DNA of 64,000 nt from Aliiroseovarius marinus. Lineage in GTDB: Bacteria; Pseudomonadota; Alphaproteobacteria; Rhodobacterales; Rhodobacteraceae. Under the pieces are notes generated by a model. It worked only from the letters and a program-made list of their open reading frames with translations, did no database searches and was not told where the DNA came from. Shown one piece after another: positions 1 to 9,160 of this stretch; position 1 is the stretch's first letter, and every line of letters begins with the position of its first letter. Position numbers and translations under genes: made by a program. The stretch spans positions 141,474-205,473 of the forward strand of contig NZ_ML178714.1 in the NCBI RefSeq assembly GCF_004360145.1. Direction: 5' to 3'.

Positions 1-734
1 TTTATATCCGCTATCGCCTGATCGCGGATGAACTTTTGTCGGTCGGAATCGACGGCAACTGTGCGCCGCTGGCCGACATTGCCACGGGTGAGACCCATCC
101 GATCCTGCATAACCGCTGCTACGGCGAAGACGTGGTCAAAGTGGCCGAACGCGCTGCAAGCGTGGCACAGGCCTTGCTGGATGGCGGCGTGCTGCCTGTG
201 GTGAAACACATCCCCGGGCATGGCCGCTCGACGATGGACAGCCATTTGGAGCTTCCGCGGGTCAAGACCAAGGCCAAGGAACTTGGCTGGACCGATTTCA
301 TGGCCTTCGAGCCGCTGGCCGGGCTGCCCTTGGGCATGTCAGCCCATATCGTTTTCGAAGACATCGACCCCGACCATCCCGCGACCCAAAGCCCCGAGAT
401 GATCGCGCTGATCCGTGACAAGATCGGCTTTGGTGGGCTTCTGATGACCGACGACATCTCGATGAAAGCATTGTCCGGCGCGCTGTCCGTGCGATCCCGC
501 GCGGCATTGCGGGCCGGTTGCGACATCGTTCTGCACTGCAATGGCGTGCTTGAGCAGATGGAAGAGGTCGCCGACGCCTGCGGAGATCTGACCGGAGAGG
601 CGCTTTCACGCGCCGAAACCGCGCTTTCGTGGCGCAAACCGCCCGTTCCCATTGACATTGATGCCTTGGACGCTGAATTTCAAAGCCTGATGACTGGTGA
701 GACAGTAATACAGGCAGGCGATGAGCGAGACTGA
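1..734 (+). CDS. nagZ: Beta-N-acetylhexosaminidase NagZ, 3' part
   Basis: Cytosolic GH3 enzyme that removes N-acetylglucosamine from muropeptides during cell-wall recycling. The open frame runs in from the left edge (first complete codon at base 3), so the N-terminus is missing. Visible GH3/NagZ signatures are KHIPGHG followed by the His-containing loop (codons near 210-245), and TDDISMKAL near 450-475, where the first Asp of the pair is the expected nucleophile. The C-terminus ends GDERD and overlaps the scpA start by 14 bases. The nagZ-scpA-scpB order is usual in Rhodobacterales, which supports the call. The remaining uncertainty is only how much is lost off the edge. Confidence 0.93.
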   Translation, partial: YIRYRLIADELLSVGIDGNCAPLADIATGETHPILHNRCYGEDVVKVAERAASVAQALLDGGVLPVVKHIPGHGRSTMDSHLELPRVKTKAKELGWTDFMAFEPLAGLPLGMSAHIVFEDIDPDHPATQSPEMIALIRDKIGFGGLLMTDDISMKALSGALSVRSRAALRAGCDIVLHCNGVLEQMEEVADACGDLTGEALSRAETALSWRKPPVPIDIDALDAEFQSLMTGETVIQAGDERD

Positions 735-1515
735 AGAGTTTCAAGAAGATGCAATGTCAGTGTCCGAGCGGTTGGCCGCCGAGGCGCTGATCGTTGACGT
801 CGAGGGGTTCGAAGGCCCGCTCGATCTTCTTTTGACTCTGTCCCGTACCCAGAAGGTGGATCTACGCAAAATCTCGGTTCTGGAACTGTCGGTACAATAT
901 CTGGCCTTTGTGGAACGCGCGCGGCACCTGCGGATCGAACTGGCCGCTGACTATCTGGTGATGGCGGCGTGGCTTGCCTTCTTGAAATCGCGCCTGCTTC
1001 TACCACCAGATCCCTCAGAAGAAGGCCCGTCAGGCGAGGAACTCGCCGCCCACCTTGCCTTCCAGCTGGAACGCCTTCAGGGCATGCGTGATGCCGCTGC
1101 CAAGTTGATGGCCCGCGACCAGTTGGGGCGAGATTTCTTCGCCCGTGGCGTGCCCGAAGACGTGACCCGCGTGCGCCGCGTGACCTATACCGCGACGCTT
1201 CTAGACTTGATGCAGGGTTACGCGCGGATCCGCACCAAGGACGAATTCCGCCCCTTTGTCATGGACCGCGATGCGGTGATGACGATGGAGCAGGCACTGG
1301 ATCGAATGCGCGGGCTGATCAACTATGCGGGCGACTGGACCGAGCTGACGTCCTACCTGCCCGAAGGGTGGGAGGTCGAACCCGCCAAGCGCCGCTCGGC
1401 CATGGCCGCGAATTTTGCCGCCACGTTGGAAATGGCCAAACGGGGCGAGCTTGAACTTAGACAGGGCGACACGTTCGCGCCCATTCAAATCCGCAGGAAA
1501 ACGCATGACGGATGA
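721..1515 (+). CDS. scpA: Segregation and condensation protein A (kleisin)
   Basis: Kleisin subunit of the SMC-ScpAB condensin complex, which compacts and segregates the chromosome. It is 264 residues, normal for the family. The N-terminal motif FEGPLDLLLTLSRTQKVDL, which follows a short acidic leader, is diagnostic; the C-terminal winged-helix end binds the SMC head. ATG 721 lies inside nagZ, and an alternative ATG at 751 (MSVSERL) is possible but shorter than usual. It overlaps scpB by 11 bases, so the two are probably translationally coupled, consistent with the fixed stoichiometry of the complex. Confidence 0.95.
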   Translation: MSETEEFQEDAMSVSERLAAEALIVDVEGFEGPLDLLLTLSRTQKVDLRKISVLELSVQYLAFVERARHLRIELAADYLVMAAWLAFLKSRLLLPPDPSEEGPSGEELAAHLAFQLERLQGMRDAAAKLMARDQLGRDFFARGVPEDVTRVRRVTYTATLLDLMQGYARIRTKDEFRPFVMDRDAVMTMEQALDRMRGLINYAGDWTELTSYLPEGWEVEPAKRRSAMAANFAATLEMAKRGELELRQGDTFAPIQIRRKTHDG

Positions 1516-2185
1516 TGTGATCAGTGACACGCCCCAAGAAGGGCAGGACGCGCGCGAGGAAAGCCTGTTCGAGGCCCCGCCGATGGGCGAACAGGAACGG
1601 ATGGTCGAGGCCATCCTTTTTGCCTCTACCGAGGCCGTCAGCGTGAAAGAACTGGAAGACCGGATGCCTCATGGCTGCGATGCGGCCGAGGCTCTGGTCC
1701 ACCTGCGCAAACGCTATGAAGGGCGCGGTGTGTCGGTTGTCAAAGTGGGCGACGCATGGGCGATCCGCACCGCACCCGACCTTGGTTATCTGATGCAGAA
1801 AGAAACGGTCGAGCAGCGCAAACTGTCACGTGCCGCGATCGAGACCTTGGCAATTATCGCCTATCATCAACCAGTTACACGGGCCGAGATTGAAGAGATC
1901 CGCGGCGTGTCCGTCAGTCGCGGCACCATTGATCAGTTGATCGAGATGGAGTGGATCCGCTTTGGCCGCCGCCGCATGACGCCGGGCCGCCCGGTCACCT
2001 TCGTGGTCACGCCGGGCTTCTTGGATCACTTCGGTTTGGAAAGCGCCCGTGACCTGCCGGGGCTGAAAGAGCTGCGCTCGGCCGGTCTGCTGGAAAGCCG
2101 TCCGCCCCCCGGCGCAATGCCCGGACCCAACAGCGACGACGAGGACGAAAGCCCCGAAGGCCAGTCCGAACTGTTCGAGGATTGA
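1505..2185 (+). CDS. scpB: Segregation and condensation protein B
   Basis: Partner of ScpA in the SMC condensin complex; it dimerises and binds the kleisin linker. I start it at ATG 1505 (MTDDVISD), inside the scpA end, rather than at an upstream in-frame codon at 1415, because the upstream part only re-reads scpA. The product is 226 residues. Recognisable are VEAILFASTEAVS in the first winged helix and ETLAIIAYHQPVTRAEIEEIRGV, the conserved ScpB core around residues 115-140. The acidic tail ending QSELFED is unstructured-looking. Confidence 0.95.
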   Translation: MTDDVISDTPQEGQDAREESLFEAPPMGEQERMVEAILFASTEAVSVKELEDRMPHGCDAAEALVHLRKRYEGRGVSVVKVGDAWAIRTAPDLGYLMQKETVEQRKLSRAAIETLAIIAYHQPVTRAEIEEIRGVSVSRGTIDQLIEMEWIRFGRRRMTPGRPVTFVVTPGFLDHFGLESARDLPGLKELRSAGLLESRPPPGAMPGPNSDDEDESPEGQSELFED

Positions 2186-2189
2186 TGCC

Positions 2190-2399
2190 ATGAATGCCAA
2201 TCAGCTGATTAATATGGTCATCCGCATGGTGACGCGCCGCCTGATCAACAAAGGTGTGAACACCGGGATCGACATTGCGGCCCGGAAAGGTAAACGGGTT
2301 GAAGACATGACCCCGGAAGAGCGCCAAGAGGCTCGCAAAGCACGCGAGCTTGCCAACCGTGGGCGGAAGTCCATGCGGATAGGGCGGCGGCTGTTTTAA
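2190..2399 (+). CDS. Small basic conserved-looking protein of unknown function
   Basis: A 69-residue ORF five bases after the scpB stop, same strand, with base composition like scpB, so it is probably the last gene of the nagZ-scpA-scpB operon. The sequence is amphipathic at the N-terminus (NQLINMVIRMVTRRLINKG), then strongly basic (ARKGKR, KARELANRGRKSMRIGRRLF) around a short acidic stretch EDMTPEERQEARK. There is no signal peptide or clear membrane segment. I do not recognise a characterised family. In several relatives the tat genes follow scpB; this is not TatA, as it lacks the FG hinge and transmembrane helix. Confidence 0.7.
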   Translation: MNANQLINMVIRMVTRRLINKGVNTGIDIAARKGKRVEDMTPEERQEARKARELANRGRKSMRIGRRLF

Positions 2400-2416
2400 G
2401 CTGGTGTTGTTGTGCC

Positions 2417-2833
2417 GTGAATATCTACGAATTTGTAGTTGAGAAGCTGAAAACTCACGGTGTCGAAAAGTCGAGTCGTGGGAAACGAGTACTGCAAGAT
2501 CAGAAACTGCTATTGATGTTTATTGATCTTGAAAGAGCTGTTCGTAACCGCAGTTTTGACGCTGTTCTCGCTGCAGCAAATTCTATCGAAGACTACCTAG
2601 AGGCAATCGACGAACGACCATTGCTGGTCTTTGTCTACATGTATCTATGGCTTTCTGATCTTACTCCGAAGATGACGGAGGTGGACAAGGAACTCTCAGA
2701 CGGGCGTGTTCGGAAGACGTATATCTTTGCGAAACAGATCACAGATGAAGAACGGTTAATCGGTCTTTGGGCGAAGGTAAAATATGAGGAAGTGGGCAAT
2801 TCTCTTCTGGGGGCCTTGCATTCTAAGAGCTAG
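2417..2833 (+). CDS. Hypothetical protein, low-GC orphan
   Basis: A 138-residue protein with a GTG start and no convincing Shine-Dalgarno sequence; the start is uncertain. Two sampled 60-base stretches are 43-45% G+C, against about 60% in neighbours, and codon use differs visibly, so recent acquisition is likely. It is predicted all-helical and soluble (KRVLQDQKLLLMFIDLERAVRN, FDAVLAAANSIEDYLEAID, RPLLVFVYMYLWLSDLTPKM), with a charged C-terminus. No known motif is seen. It sits alone between the scp operon and convergent dcd. Confidence 0.6.
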   Translation: MNIYEFVVEKLKTHGVEKSSRGKRVLQDQKLLLMFIDLERAVRNRSFDAVLAAANSIEDYLEAIDERPLLVFVYMYLWLSDLTPKMTEVDKELSDGRVRKTYIFAKQITDEERLIGLWAKVKYEEVGNSLLGALHSKS

Positions 2834-2935
2834 TTTTCTTGGGCTGAATGAGAGACTGATCCCCCTGCTATCGTTACGATCCTAAGTCAAAAGGATCTGA
2901 CTGCAGCGAGCAGGAAACTAAGGCGTGAGTGCATC

Positions 2936-4009
2936 CTACTTAAAATGCTTCGACAGCTTCAGCCCTTGGCCCTGATAGTTCGACTTGATGTCGACACCGT
3001 AAAGCGCCTCGGGGATTTCGCTCATTTTTTCATAGACCAAGCGACCGACGACCTGTCCGTGTTCCAGCACGAATGGGGCCTCGTGACAGCGGACTTCCAG
3101 CACCCCGCGCGAGCCTGATCCGCCAGCGGCATCATAGCCAAAGCCGGGATCGAAGAAGCCTGCGTAATGCACGCGGAACTCGCCGACCATCGCCAGATAG
3201 GGGGCCATTTCGGCGGCGCAATCGGGCGGGATGGCGATGGCTTCGCGGCTCACCAGAATATAGAACGCGCCGGGGTCCAGGATGATCCGGCCTTCGGTGG
3301 TGCGGACCTCTTCCCAGTACTCAGCCGGGTCGTAATGGGCCAGTTTCGACAGGTCTACGACACCGGTGTGGCGCTTGGCGCGATAGCCGACCAGATCGCC
3401 GTCAGCAGGCTTCAGATCGACCGAAAAGCCAAGCCCGTCTGAAATCACTGGCTCGCCCGAGACGATGGGGCTGCGGGCATGCACATCGCGCAGTTCATCG
3501 TCGGATAGAATCGTTTTGCCTTGCCGGAAGATGATCTGGTTCAGCAGTTGGCCGGGCTGGGCGACAACGGAAAAGCTCTGCGGGCAAAGCTCGGCATAAA
3601 GCGGGCCGTCATAACCTTCGGGCACGCGGTCGAACTCGATCCCCTGATCGGTGATCACGCGGGTCATCAGGTCGACGCGCCCGATTGAGCTTTTTGCGCT
3701 GGCAGCGGCGGTCATGCCTTCAGGTAGGTTCAGCTGTTCCATCAGGGGAATCACATAGACGCAGCCCTTTTCCAGCACCGCGCCGCCAGTCAGAGACAGC
3801 TCGTGCATGGTCAGTTCCGAGAGGCGATCAGCCACGGTGGCATCTTTCCCCGGCAGGAAGGATGCGCGCACGCGATAGGCTTTTTCGCCCAGTCGCAGAT
3901 CAAGCGAGGCCGGTTGGATCTGTTCGTTCAGGATGGGTGAGGACGCGGAAATACCGCCTTCCGTGATCATCTGCCGGATCTGATGATCGGCCAGCACACC
4001 GGATTTCAT
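2936..4009 (-). CDS. dcd: dCTP deaminase, double-length alphaproteobacterial form
   Basis: Makes dUTP from dCTP for thymidylate synthesis. At 357 residues it is nearly twice the ~190-residue E. coli enzyme and appears to contain two dCTP deaminase/dUTPase-like beta folds. The first half has IQPASLDLRLG (about residues 31-41), SAKSSIGRVDL and AQPGQLLNQIIF. The second has LDPGAFYILVSREAIAIP, FFDPGFGYD, GVLEVRCHEAP and LEHGQVVGRLVYEKM. The SSxxR motif is kept only in the first half. ATG 4009 has an excellent GGAGGAA ribosome site eight bases upstream. Transcription is toward the scp operon. Confidence 0.9.
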   Translation of the reverse strand: MKSGVLADHQIRQMITEGGISASSPILNEQIQPASLDLRLGEKAYRVRASFLPGKDATVADRLSELTMHELSLTGGAVLEKGCVYVIPLMEQLNLPEGMTAAASAKSSIGRVDLMTRVITDQGIEFDRVPEGYDGPLYAELCPQSFSVVAQPGQLLNQIIFRQGKTILSDDELRDVHARSPIVSGEPVISDGLGFSVDLKPADGDLVGYRAKRHTGVVDLSKLAHYDPAEYWEEVRTTEGRIILDPGAFYILVSREAIAIPPDCAAEMAPYLAMVGEFRVHYAGFFDPGFGYDAAGGSGSRGVLEVRCHEAPFVLEHGQVVGRLVYEKMSEIPEALYGVDIKSNYQGQGLKLSKHFK

Positions 4010-4065
4010 GGCGTTCCTCCTTCGGCGCGGGCCGCCGGGATGCCGCCCGCGCTGCCTGTTAGATA

Positions 4066-4102
4066 CAAAAACACCCGCCCGAAACCCGGGCGGGCGTTTT
4101 TT
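4066..4102 (-). terminator. Rho-independent terminator after tRNA-Pro
   Basis: A GC-rich inverted repeat (CGCCCGCCCGG with GGGCGGG) flanked on the minus strand by a run of T residues, directly downstream of the tRNA CCA end and upstream of dcd. A-runs on one side and T-runs on the other mean it could work in both directions. Confidence 0.8.
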
Positions 4103-4106
4103 GAAT

Positions 4107-4183
4107 TGGTCGGGCTAGCAGGACTCGAACCTGCGACCTTCCGTCCCCCAGACGGACGCGCTACCAGGCTGCGCCATAGCCCG
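4107..4183 (-). tRNA. tRNA-Pro (anticodon GGG)
   Basis: Read on the minus strand, 77 nt including an encoded CCA. Acceptor arms CGGGCTA and TAGCCCG pair perfectly, with A as discriminator. The anticodon arm has GTC-T-GGG-GGAC, giving anticodon GGG (reads CCC/CCU), and the T-arm has GGTTCGAGTCC. It is followed by a terminator and is therefore an independent unit between merR and dcd. Confidence 0.97.
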
Positions 4184-4283
4184 ACTGAGGCCCTTACATA
4201 GTGATTTTCACGGGCAGGGCAAGCGAGAAAAGAGCGGAAAATGCGCATTCTTTCCAAAGACGTTGCCCAAGCCTGTTGCAGGG

Positions 4284-5309
4284 TCATTCTGCCTGCCCAT
4301 TGTCCGAAGGGGCAGGGGCCATGCGCGCCGCCAGATCGGATAGGCGCGCGGTCAGATTGCGCAGGGCATCTTCCGGCAGCGGCGTGCCTGCGGCACGGAG
4401 TACGCGAAGACGTGTGACAGCCAAAGCGTCCGGCGCGGGGGGGAAGGCGTCGTCTGACACATCCGCCGCAACATGCGAGATGTCGATGGGGGACGGCGCT
4501 TCAGGGACGGGATCAGGCTCTGCTACGGGCTCTTCCTCTGCGGGTTGTGCGACCTCGGGCTCAGGCGTATCTTGCGAAACTGCAGCGTCGAAAACCGTGT
4601 CGTCGTCGACGGGGCTCGAGACGTCTTCTTCCGGATGCGACGCGGCGATGTCGGCATCAAGCTCAGTCGGTTCGATATGGTGTTCGGGCGCGGTGGGTTC
4701 TGGCTCGTGCTCCGATTCTTCAACCATTTCCGCGACTTGCAGAAACTCGGGGGCGAACAGATCCGGTTCGGCAGGGCCGTCGTCAACGGGGTCTTCGGGG
4801 GCCGCATCCATGCTGGCTGCGTCTTCTGCCGCATCGGTCAAAGTCGGCGGCGTCTCGTCAATGGCGGCGTCCTGCGGTGCTTCCGTAGCCTCTTGCGGCA
4901 CGGGCGGTGTTTCTTCATCTGCAGGCCCTGCAGAGGTCAGCGCGTCGTTTGTCTCTGGTTCTTCGACAGCCTTGGATGGCGGTGTCAGCGGGACGACATT
5001 CGACCCGTCAGAGTTCCGCATTTCGTTGCTGTCCAGCGGAGGCGACATGGCCGCCACATGCTTCACGCCTTTTTCGCGCAGCAGTTTCTGGACGCCGCGA
5101 ATGGTCATGCCGTCTTCGTGCAAAAGCTTCCGAATGCCGCCCAAAAGCTCCATATCCGCGGGGCGATAATACCGCCGCCCCCCGGCACGTTTGACAGGTT
5201 TGACTTGGGTAAACCGGCTTTCCCAGAAGCGCAGAACATGCGTGGGCACACCCAACCAATCGGCCACTTCGCTGATGGTGCGAAACGCGTCCGGAGACTT
5301 CTTGTCCAT
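4284..5309 (-). CDS. MerR-family regulator with long acidic tail
   Basis: The first ~85 residues form a MerR winged helix-turn-helix: [60 protein letters not shown]. The remaining ~250 residues are low-complexity, rich in Glu, Asp, Pro and Ala, up to a short more ordered C-terminus ([36 protein letters not shown]). There is no cysteine set for metal sensing. Its place directly after ihfA, at the end of the fabH/ihfA string, is common in Rhodobacterales. The target is unknown. The acidic region gives rise to long meaningless frames on the other strand. Confidence 0.9.
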   Translation of the reverse strand: MDKKSPDAFRTISEVADWLGVPTHVLRFWESRFTQVKPVKRAGGRRYYRPADMELLGGIRKLLHEDGMTIRGVQKLLREKGVKHVAAMSPPLDSNEMRNSDGSNVVPLTPPSKAVEEPETNDALTSAGPADEETPPVPQEATEAPQDAAIDETPPTLTDAAEDAASMDAAPEDPVDDGPAEPDLFAPEFLQVAEMVEESEHEPEPTAPEHHIEPTELDADIAASHPEEDVSSPVDDDTVFDAAVSQDTPEPEVAQPAEEEPVAEPDPVPEAPSPIDISHVAADVSDDAFPPAPDALAVTRLRVLRAAGTPLPEDALRNLTARLSDLAARMAPAPSDNGQAE

Positions 5310-5361
5310 GCGTGTGCCTGCCTTCTACTCTGTGCCGCGTGGGTGCCGTCAGAGGCCCCGT

Positions 5362-5664
5362 TTAGCGCTTGTTGCCATCCGCAACGCGATCTTTCATCAG
5401 ATGCGAGGGGCGGAAGGTCAAGACGCGCCGCGGCAGGATCGGCACCTCTTCCCCTGTCTTGGGGTTGCGGCCAACGCGCGCCGCTTTATCGCGGACGGAA
5501 AATGTTCCGAATGACGAGATTTTGACGCTTTGGCCAGATACCAGCGCGTCCGAGATGTGGTTCAAGACGTTTTCAACCAGTTGCGCGCTTTCATTGCGCG
5601 ACAGGCCGACCTCGCGAAACACGGACTCGCTAAGGTCCATGCGGGTCAAAGTCTTTTCACTCAT
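5362..5664 (-). CDS. ihfA: Integration host factor subunit alpha
   Basis: DNA-bending nucleoid protein that heterodimerises with IhfB. It is 100 residues, as usual. The HU/IHF fold is clear: [29 protein letters not shown], then [34 protein letters not shown] with the DNA-contacting arm RNPKTGE and the intercalating Pro region near residues 65-75. It lies downstream of fabH with a 186-base gap that could hold its own promoter, and upstream of merR. Confidence 0.96.
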   Translation of the reverse strand: MSEKTLTRMDLSESVFREVGLSRNESAQLVENVLNHISDALVSGQSVKISSFGTFSVRDKAARVGRNPKTGEEVPILPRRVLTFRPSHLMKDRVADGNKR

Positions 5665-5850
5665 ATTGTCCCCCCAGAATGGCTTTAACTGCCCTTTTTA
5701 TGGGTGCATGGGCACCGGGCATGATCAGTTATTGAAGCGAGCATGGAATTTTTGAAATTCCGAGTCAATATCAATGGCTTGCGAAAGCAGAAGCTTGCCT
5801 GCGCAATTCAGGGGGAAAATGGGGATGTGGGACGCAGGCAGGTAGGTGCT

Positions 5851-6825
5851 TTACCAACGGATAACCACGGCACCCCACGCCAAACCGCCACCAATGGCTT
5901 CTGCGACCAGAAGATCTCCGTCCTTGATCTTACCTTCAGCGCGCGCCACAGACATGGCCAGCGGGATTGAGGCCGCCGAGGTGTTGCCGTGATCCTGAAC
6001 GGTCACCACGACGCGCTCCATCGGGACGCCCAGTTTCTTGGCGGTGCCTTGGATGATGCGGATATTGGCCTGGTGGGGCACGATCCAACTCACATCGTCG
6101 TCGGTCAGGCCGACTTTCGACAGCGCCGTTTCGGCGGTCTGGGCCAGTTTTCCGACCGCTTGGCGGAACAGCGGGTTGCCCTGCATACGCAGGTGGCCCG
6201 AGGTCTGCGTGGTCGACACGCCGCCGTCTACATAGAGCATCTCGCGCAGACGACCGTCGGAATTCAGGTCCGCCGACAGGATGCCGCGATCGGTGTTTTC
6301 TCCGGCGCCTTCTTCAGCTTCCAGCACCAGCGCACCCGCGCCGTCGCCGAACAACACGCAGGTCGCGCGGTCTTTCATGTCCAAAATGCGCGAGAATGTC
6401 TCGGCGCCGATGACCAGCACGCGTTTGGCCTGACCCGATACGATCAGCGCATTGGCGTTGGTCAGGGCAAATACGAAGCCTGCGCAGACAGCCTGCACGT
6501 CAAAGCCGAAGCCGCGCGTCATGCCCAGCTCGTTCTGGATCATGGTGGCGACCGACGGGAAGGTCAGGTCCGGGGTCGAGGTGGCGACGACGATGGCGTC
6601 GATGTCATCCGGCTCCAACCCCGCATCCGCAAGCGCTGCCCGCGCTGCGTCGGCGCCCATTTTCGAGGTGGTTTCGTCTTCTGCAGCGAAATGACGACGT
6701 TCAATCCCCGAGCGGGTGCGAATCCATTCGTCCGATGTGTCTACAATGTCTTCGAAATACGAGTTCGGAACCACGCGTTCGGGCAGATAGTGCCCGACGC
6801 CTTTGACCACGGCGCGAAGTGTCAT
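5851..6825 (-). CDS. fabH: Beta-ketoacyl-ACP synthase III
   Basis: Condenses acetyl-CoA with malonyl-ACP to start type II fatty acid synthesis. At 324 residues it has normal family length. The catalytic Cys is in [12 protein letters not shown] (about residue 114), His in [10 protein letters not shown] and Asn in [12 protein letters not shown], giving the complete Cys-His-Asn triad. The start overlaps the plsX stop by 4 bases, so the two are translationally coupled. The DUF177-rpmF-plsX-fabH order links ribosome assembly to lipid synthesis as in many Proteobacteria. Confidence 0.97.
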   Translation of the reverse strand: MTLRAVVKGVGHYLPERVVPNSYFEDIVDTSDEWIRTRSGIERRHFAAEDETTSKMGADAARAALADAGLEPDDIDAIVVATSTPDLTFPSVATMIQNELGMTRGFGFDVQAVCAGFVFALTNANALIVSGQAKRVLVIGAETFSRILDMKDRATCVLFGDGAGALVLEAEEGAGENTDRGILSADLNSDGRLREMLYVDGGVSTTQTSGHLRMQGNPLFRQAVGKLAQTAETALSKVGLTDDDVSWIVPHQANIRIIQGTAKKLGVPMERVVVTVQDHGNTSAASIPLAMSVARAEGKIKDGDLLVAEAIGGGLAWGAVVIRW

Positions 6826-7910
6826 TCTGGCTGCTTACCTTCCGGTTTTTGAGTTTTTTGATCTTGGCTTGGCGTACCGGCGGATGCAACCCGCGCGGCC
6901 AGCTTCTGCGTGAAGCCGCTTTCAGCCAAGCGGAAGGCCAGTTTGACGGCGGCAGACATGCCTGTCGCATCCGCCGAGCCGTGGCTTTTGACCACGGTGC
7001 CGTTCAGGCCAAGGAACACGCCGCCATTGTTGCGGCGGGGGTCCACACGTTTGCTGAGGCGCCGCAGCGAGGTCAGCGACAGAAGCGCTGACAGCTTGGA
7101 CAGCAGGGTCGCGTTGAAGGCATCGCGCAAAAGGCCCGAGACAAGGCTGGCCGTGCCTTCGGCGGTCTTCAGCGCCACGTTGCCAGTGAAGCCATCGGTG
7201 ACAATCACGTCCACGCGGTCCGAGGGGATATCGCCCCCTTCGACAAAGCCGACATAGTCGATATTGGCGCGATCCGCGGCCTCTGCGATCAGTTCATTGG
7301 CGCTTTTCAGCTCGGGACGGCCTTTGTGCTCTTCCGTTCCGACGTTCAGCAGGCCGACTCGGGGGCGTTCCAGCCCAAGACCGTTGCGTGCATAGGACGC
7401 GCCCATCATGGCGTATTGCAGAAGGTCGGTGTCATCGGCGCGAATATCCGCGCCCACATCCAGCATCACATTGAAGCCTTCAGGGTTGCGCGAGGGCCAG
7501 AGGCAGGCAATCGCCGGACGGTTCACGCCGGGCAGCTTGCGCAGGCGGACCATCGACAACAGCATCAAGGCGCCGGTGTTGCCGCAGCTAACGGCCACAT
7601 CGGCCTCGCCATTGCGCACCGCGTCAATGGTCGACCACATCGAGGTGTTCTGACCGTTTCGCATCACAAAGCTGGGCTTGGCGTCCATCGTCACGACCTC
7701 GTCGGCGTGACGAATGTCACAGACCTCGGCCAGACCTTTGGTCCGTGCGACCAGTTTTTCCAGTTCGGGTTTATTGCCATGCAGAATGAACCCGATATTC
7801 GGGTTCTTGTCTGCAGACAGCGCAAGACCGGCAACCACGGCTGCCGGTCCAAGATCTCCGCCCATGGCGTCGACCGATACGATTGTGCGTTTGGGGGCGT
7901 TCATTGTCAT
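6822..7910 (-). CDS. plsX: Phosphate acyltransferase PlsX
   Basis: Converts acyl-ACP and phosphate to acyl-phosphate, the donor for glycerol-3-phosphate acylation by PlsY. It has 362 residues. Family signatures are [12 protein letters not shown] at the N-terminus, [17 protein letters not shown], and [20 protein letters not shown] in the core. It is a peripheral membrane protein with no signal sequence. It lies between rpmF (gap of about 56 bases) and fabH (4-base overlap), on the minus strand. The C-terminal [14 protein letters not shown] tail is low-complexity. Confidence 0.97.
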   Translation of the reverse strand: MTMNAPKRTIVSVDAMGGDLGPAAVVAGLALSADKNPNIGFILHGNKPELEKLVARTKGLAEVCDIRHADEVVTMDAKPSFVMRNGQNTSMWSTIDAVRNGEADVAVSCGNTGALMLLSMVRLRKLPGVNRPAIACLWPSRNPEGFNVMLDVGADIRADDTDLLQYAMMGASYARNGLGLERPRVGLLNVGTEEHKGRPELKSANELIAEAADRANIDYVGFVEGGDIPSDRVDVIVTDGFTGNVALKTAEGTASLVSGLLRDAFNATLLSKLSALLSLTSLRRLSKRVDPRRNNGGVFLGLNGTVVKSHGSADATGMSAAVKLAFRLAESGFTQKLAARVASAGTPSQDQKTQKPEGKQPE

Positions 7911-7966
7911 TCTTTATCCCATGCTCGGGGATTTTCTGACATGCCCACCCGCGCGGGGCAAGTGCC

Positions 7967-8176
7967 TTACGCTGCGTCCTCGTCGTCCAGGTCGATTTCA
8001 TCGGCCATGGCAACAACTTCACGGTCGTCATAGTGACCGCAGGACGGGCACACGTGGTGGGGGCGCTTCAGCTCGCCGCAGTTCGAACATTCGTTCGGGT
8101 TCGCAGCAACCAGAGCGTCATGTGCGCGGCGGTTGTTGCGGCGCGACTTGGATACTTTGTTCTGTTGGACGGCCAT
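7967..8176 (-). CDS. rpmF: 50S ribosomal protein L32
   Basis: A 69-residue ribosomal protein. The start is the ATG at 8176 ([20 protein letters not shown]), the invariable L32 N-terminus; the longer frame upstream is spurious. It is the zinc-binding type, with two Cys pairs in [20 protein letters not shown] (about residues 30-49). The acidic tail [11 protein letters not shown] is typical of Rhodobacterales. A plausible sigma-70 promoter lies 90-120 bases upstream, and plsX follows. Confidence 0.97.
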   Translation of the reverse strand: MAVQQNKVSKSRRNNRRAHDALVAANPNECSNCGELKRPHHVCPSCGHYDDREVVAMADEIDLDDEDAA

Positions 8177-8266
8177 GGTCTCAACCTTCGATTTTGGGGG
8201 CACATGGCCCGGTGAATTCTTTAGACTTCGGGGAAGCCTGCTTATCCTCGTGTCTGAGTCTGGCGC

Positions 8267-8296
8267 CTCATACGCTGTTTGCGGGGCGCTGTCCAA
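8267..8296 (-). promoter_or_regulatory. Candidate sigma-70 promoter of rpmF-plsX-fabH
   Basis: In the 244-base gap between DUF177 and rpmF, the minus strand carries TTGGAC (8296-8291) and TATGAG (8272-8267) with an 18-base spacer, leaving a leader of roughly 85 bases before rpmF. Otherwise the gap shows no ORF. This is a pattern match only. Confidence 0.4.
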
Positions 8297-8420
8297 CCCA
8301 TCTTGTGGAAGAAGCCGGGAAAATACTGGGATTCTTCTTTCTTGCAAGTGCAGATTGGGCCGATTTCGCCGAAAACTGCGGTTTTTCGGGGGTATTTCCG
8401 CGTGATACGCCCCAGTCGGC

Positions 8421-9017
8421 TTATTTGCCGTCGTCGTCCGAGTCGCTTTTGCCTGCCAGTTGATCGCGCAGGGCAGACAGTCCCGCAAACGGCCTTGCAT
8501 CCTCATCGCTCATTGGGGCCACGCCGGGGGCAGCAAAGTTGCTCTGGTCCAATTCGGCGCCGTCTGCACGCGGAAACAGCGGCAGGGCGAGCGCAAGGGA
8601 TTCGGTCAGAACTTCACCCAGATCGATCTCGGGCCCAAGCTGTTCCAAGGTTTCATCATCCGGCATTTCAATCTCGTCCCCGGCCTCAAGCTCGGGCAGA
8701 TCACGGACCCAGCGACGGCTGACGGGTTCTTCGATCCGCGTGGTGACGGGATCAAGTGTCACAACGCAGTCCTGCACCACGGTCGCGCCCAGCTGCGCTT
8801 TCAGCTGCCAGTCCCGCTTGCCGCGTGCCACCAACGTGCCCTTGAACCGGACCTTGCGCAGAGCCGGTAGCCCAAGATCATCGGCAATCGCTTTGCACTC
8901 TGCCGCTGTCGGGATCAGTTCGAACGAGGTCTCTGCGCTGGTCGACAGATCTGCCACGCGCAACACGTGCTGATACACAGGCGCGTCTTGGCCAGTGTTG
9001 GGCGTATCGGTGCTCAT
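8421..9017 (-). CDS. DUF177 (YceD-like) 23S rRNA accumulation protein
   Basis: A YceD/DUF177 protein, a family tied to 23S rRNA and L32-dependent 50S assembly and nearly always upstream of rpmF, as here. I start it at ATG 9017 ([10 protein letters not shown]), which has AGGAGA seven to nine bases upstream; an in-frame ATG at 9035 is the alternative. The product is 198 residues. The core [33 protein letters not shown] and an acidic stretch [15 protein letters not shown] are family-like; the single Cys in QDCVVTL is conserved in the family. Confidence 0.87.
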   Translation of the reverse strand: MSTDTPNTGQDAPVYQHVLRVADLSTSAETSFELIPTAAECKAIADDLGLPALRKVRFKGTLVARGKRDWQLKAQLGATVVQDCVVTLDPVTTRIEEPVSRRWVRDLPELEAGDEIEMPDDETLEQLGPEIDLGEVLTESLALALPLFPRADGAELDQSNFAAPGVAPMSDEDARPFAGLSALRDQLAGKSDSDDDGK

Positions 9018-9160
9018 GGCGGTGTCTCCTGACATTAAGTTGCGCGGTATATGGTGGGAATCCCCACCGCTGGATACAAGATCGGTTTCGTTTCTTGAAC
9101 CAAAGCCGTTCCTGAGATAAGCCGATACCCAGAAGCAAGGGAAAAACGCAAGGGGAGCAT

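Noticed and set aside
4201-5169. Ser/Ala-rich open frame opposite merR
   Set aside because: Produced by the Glu/Asp/Pro-rich low-complexity tail of the MerR protein read backwards.
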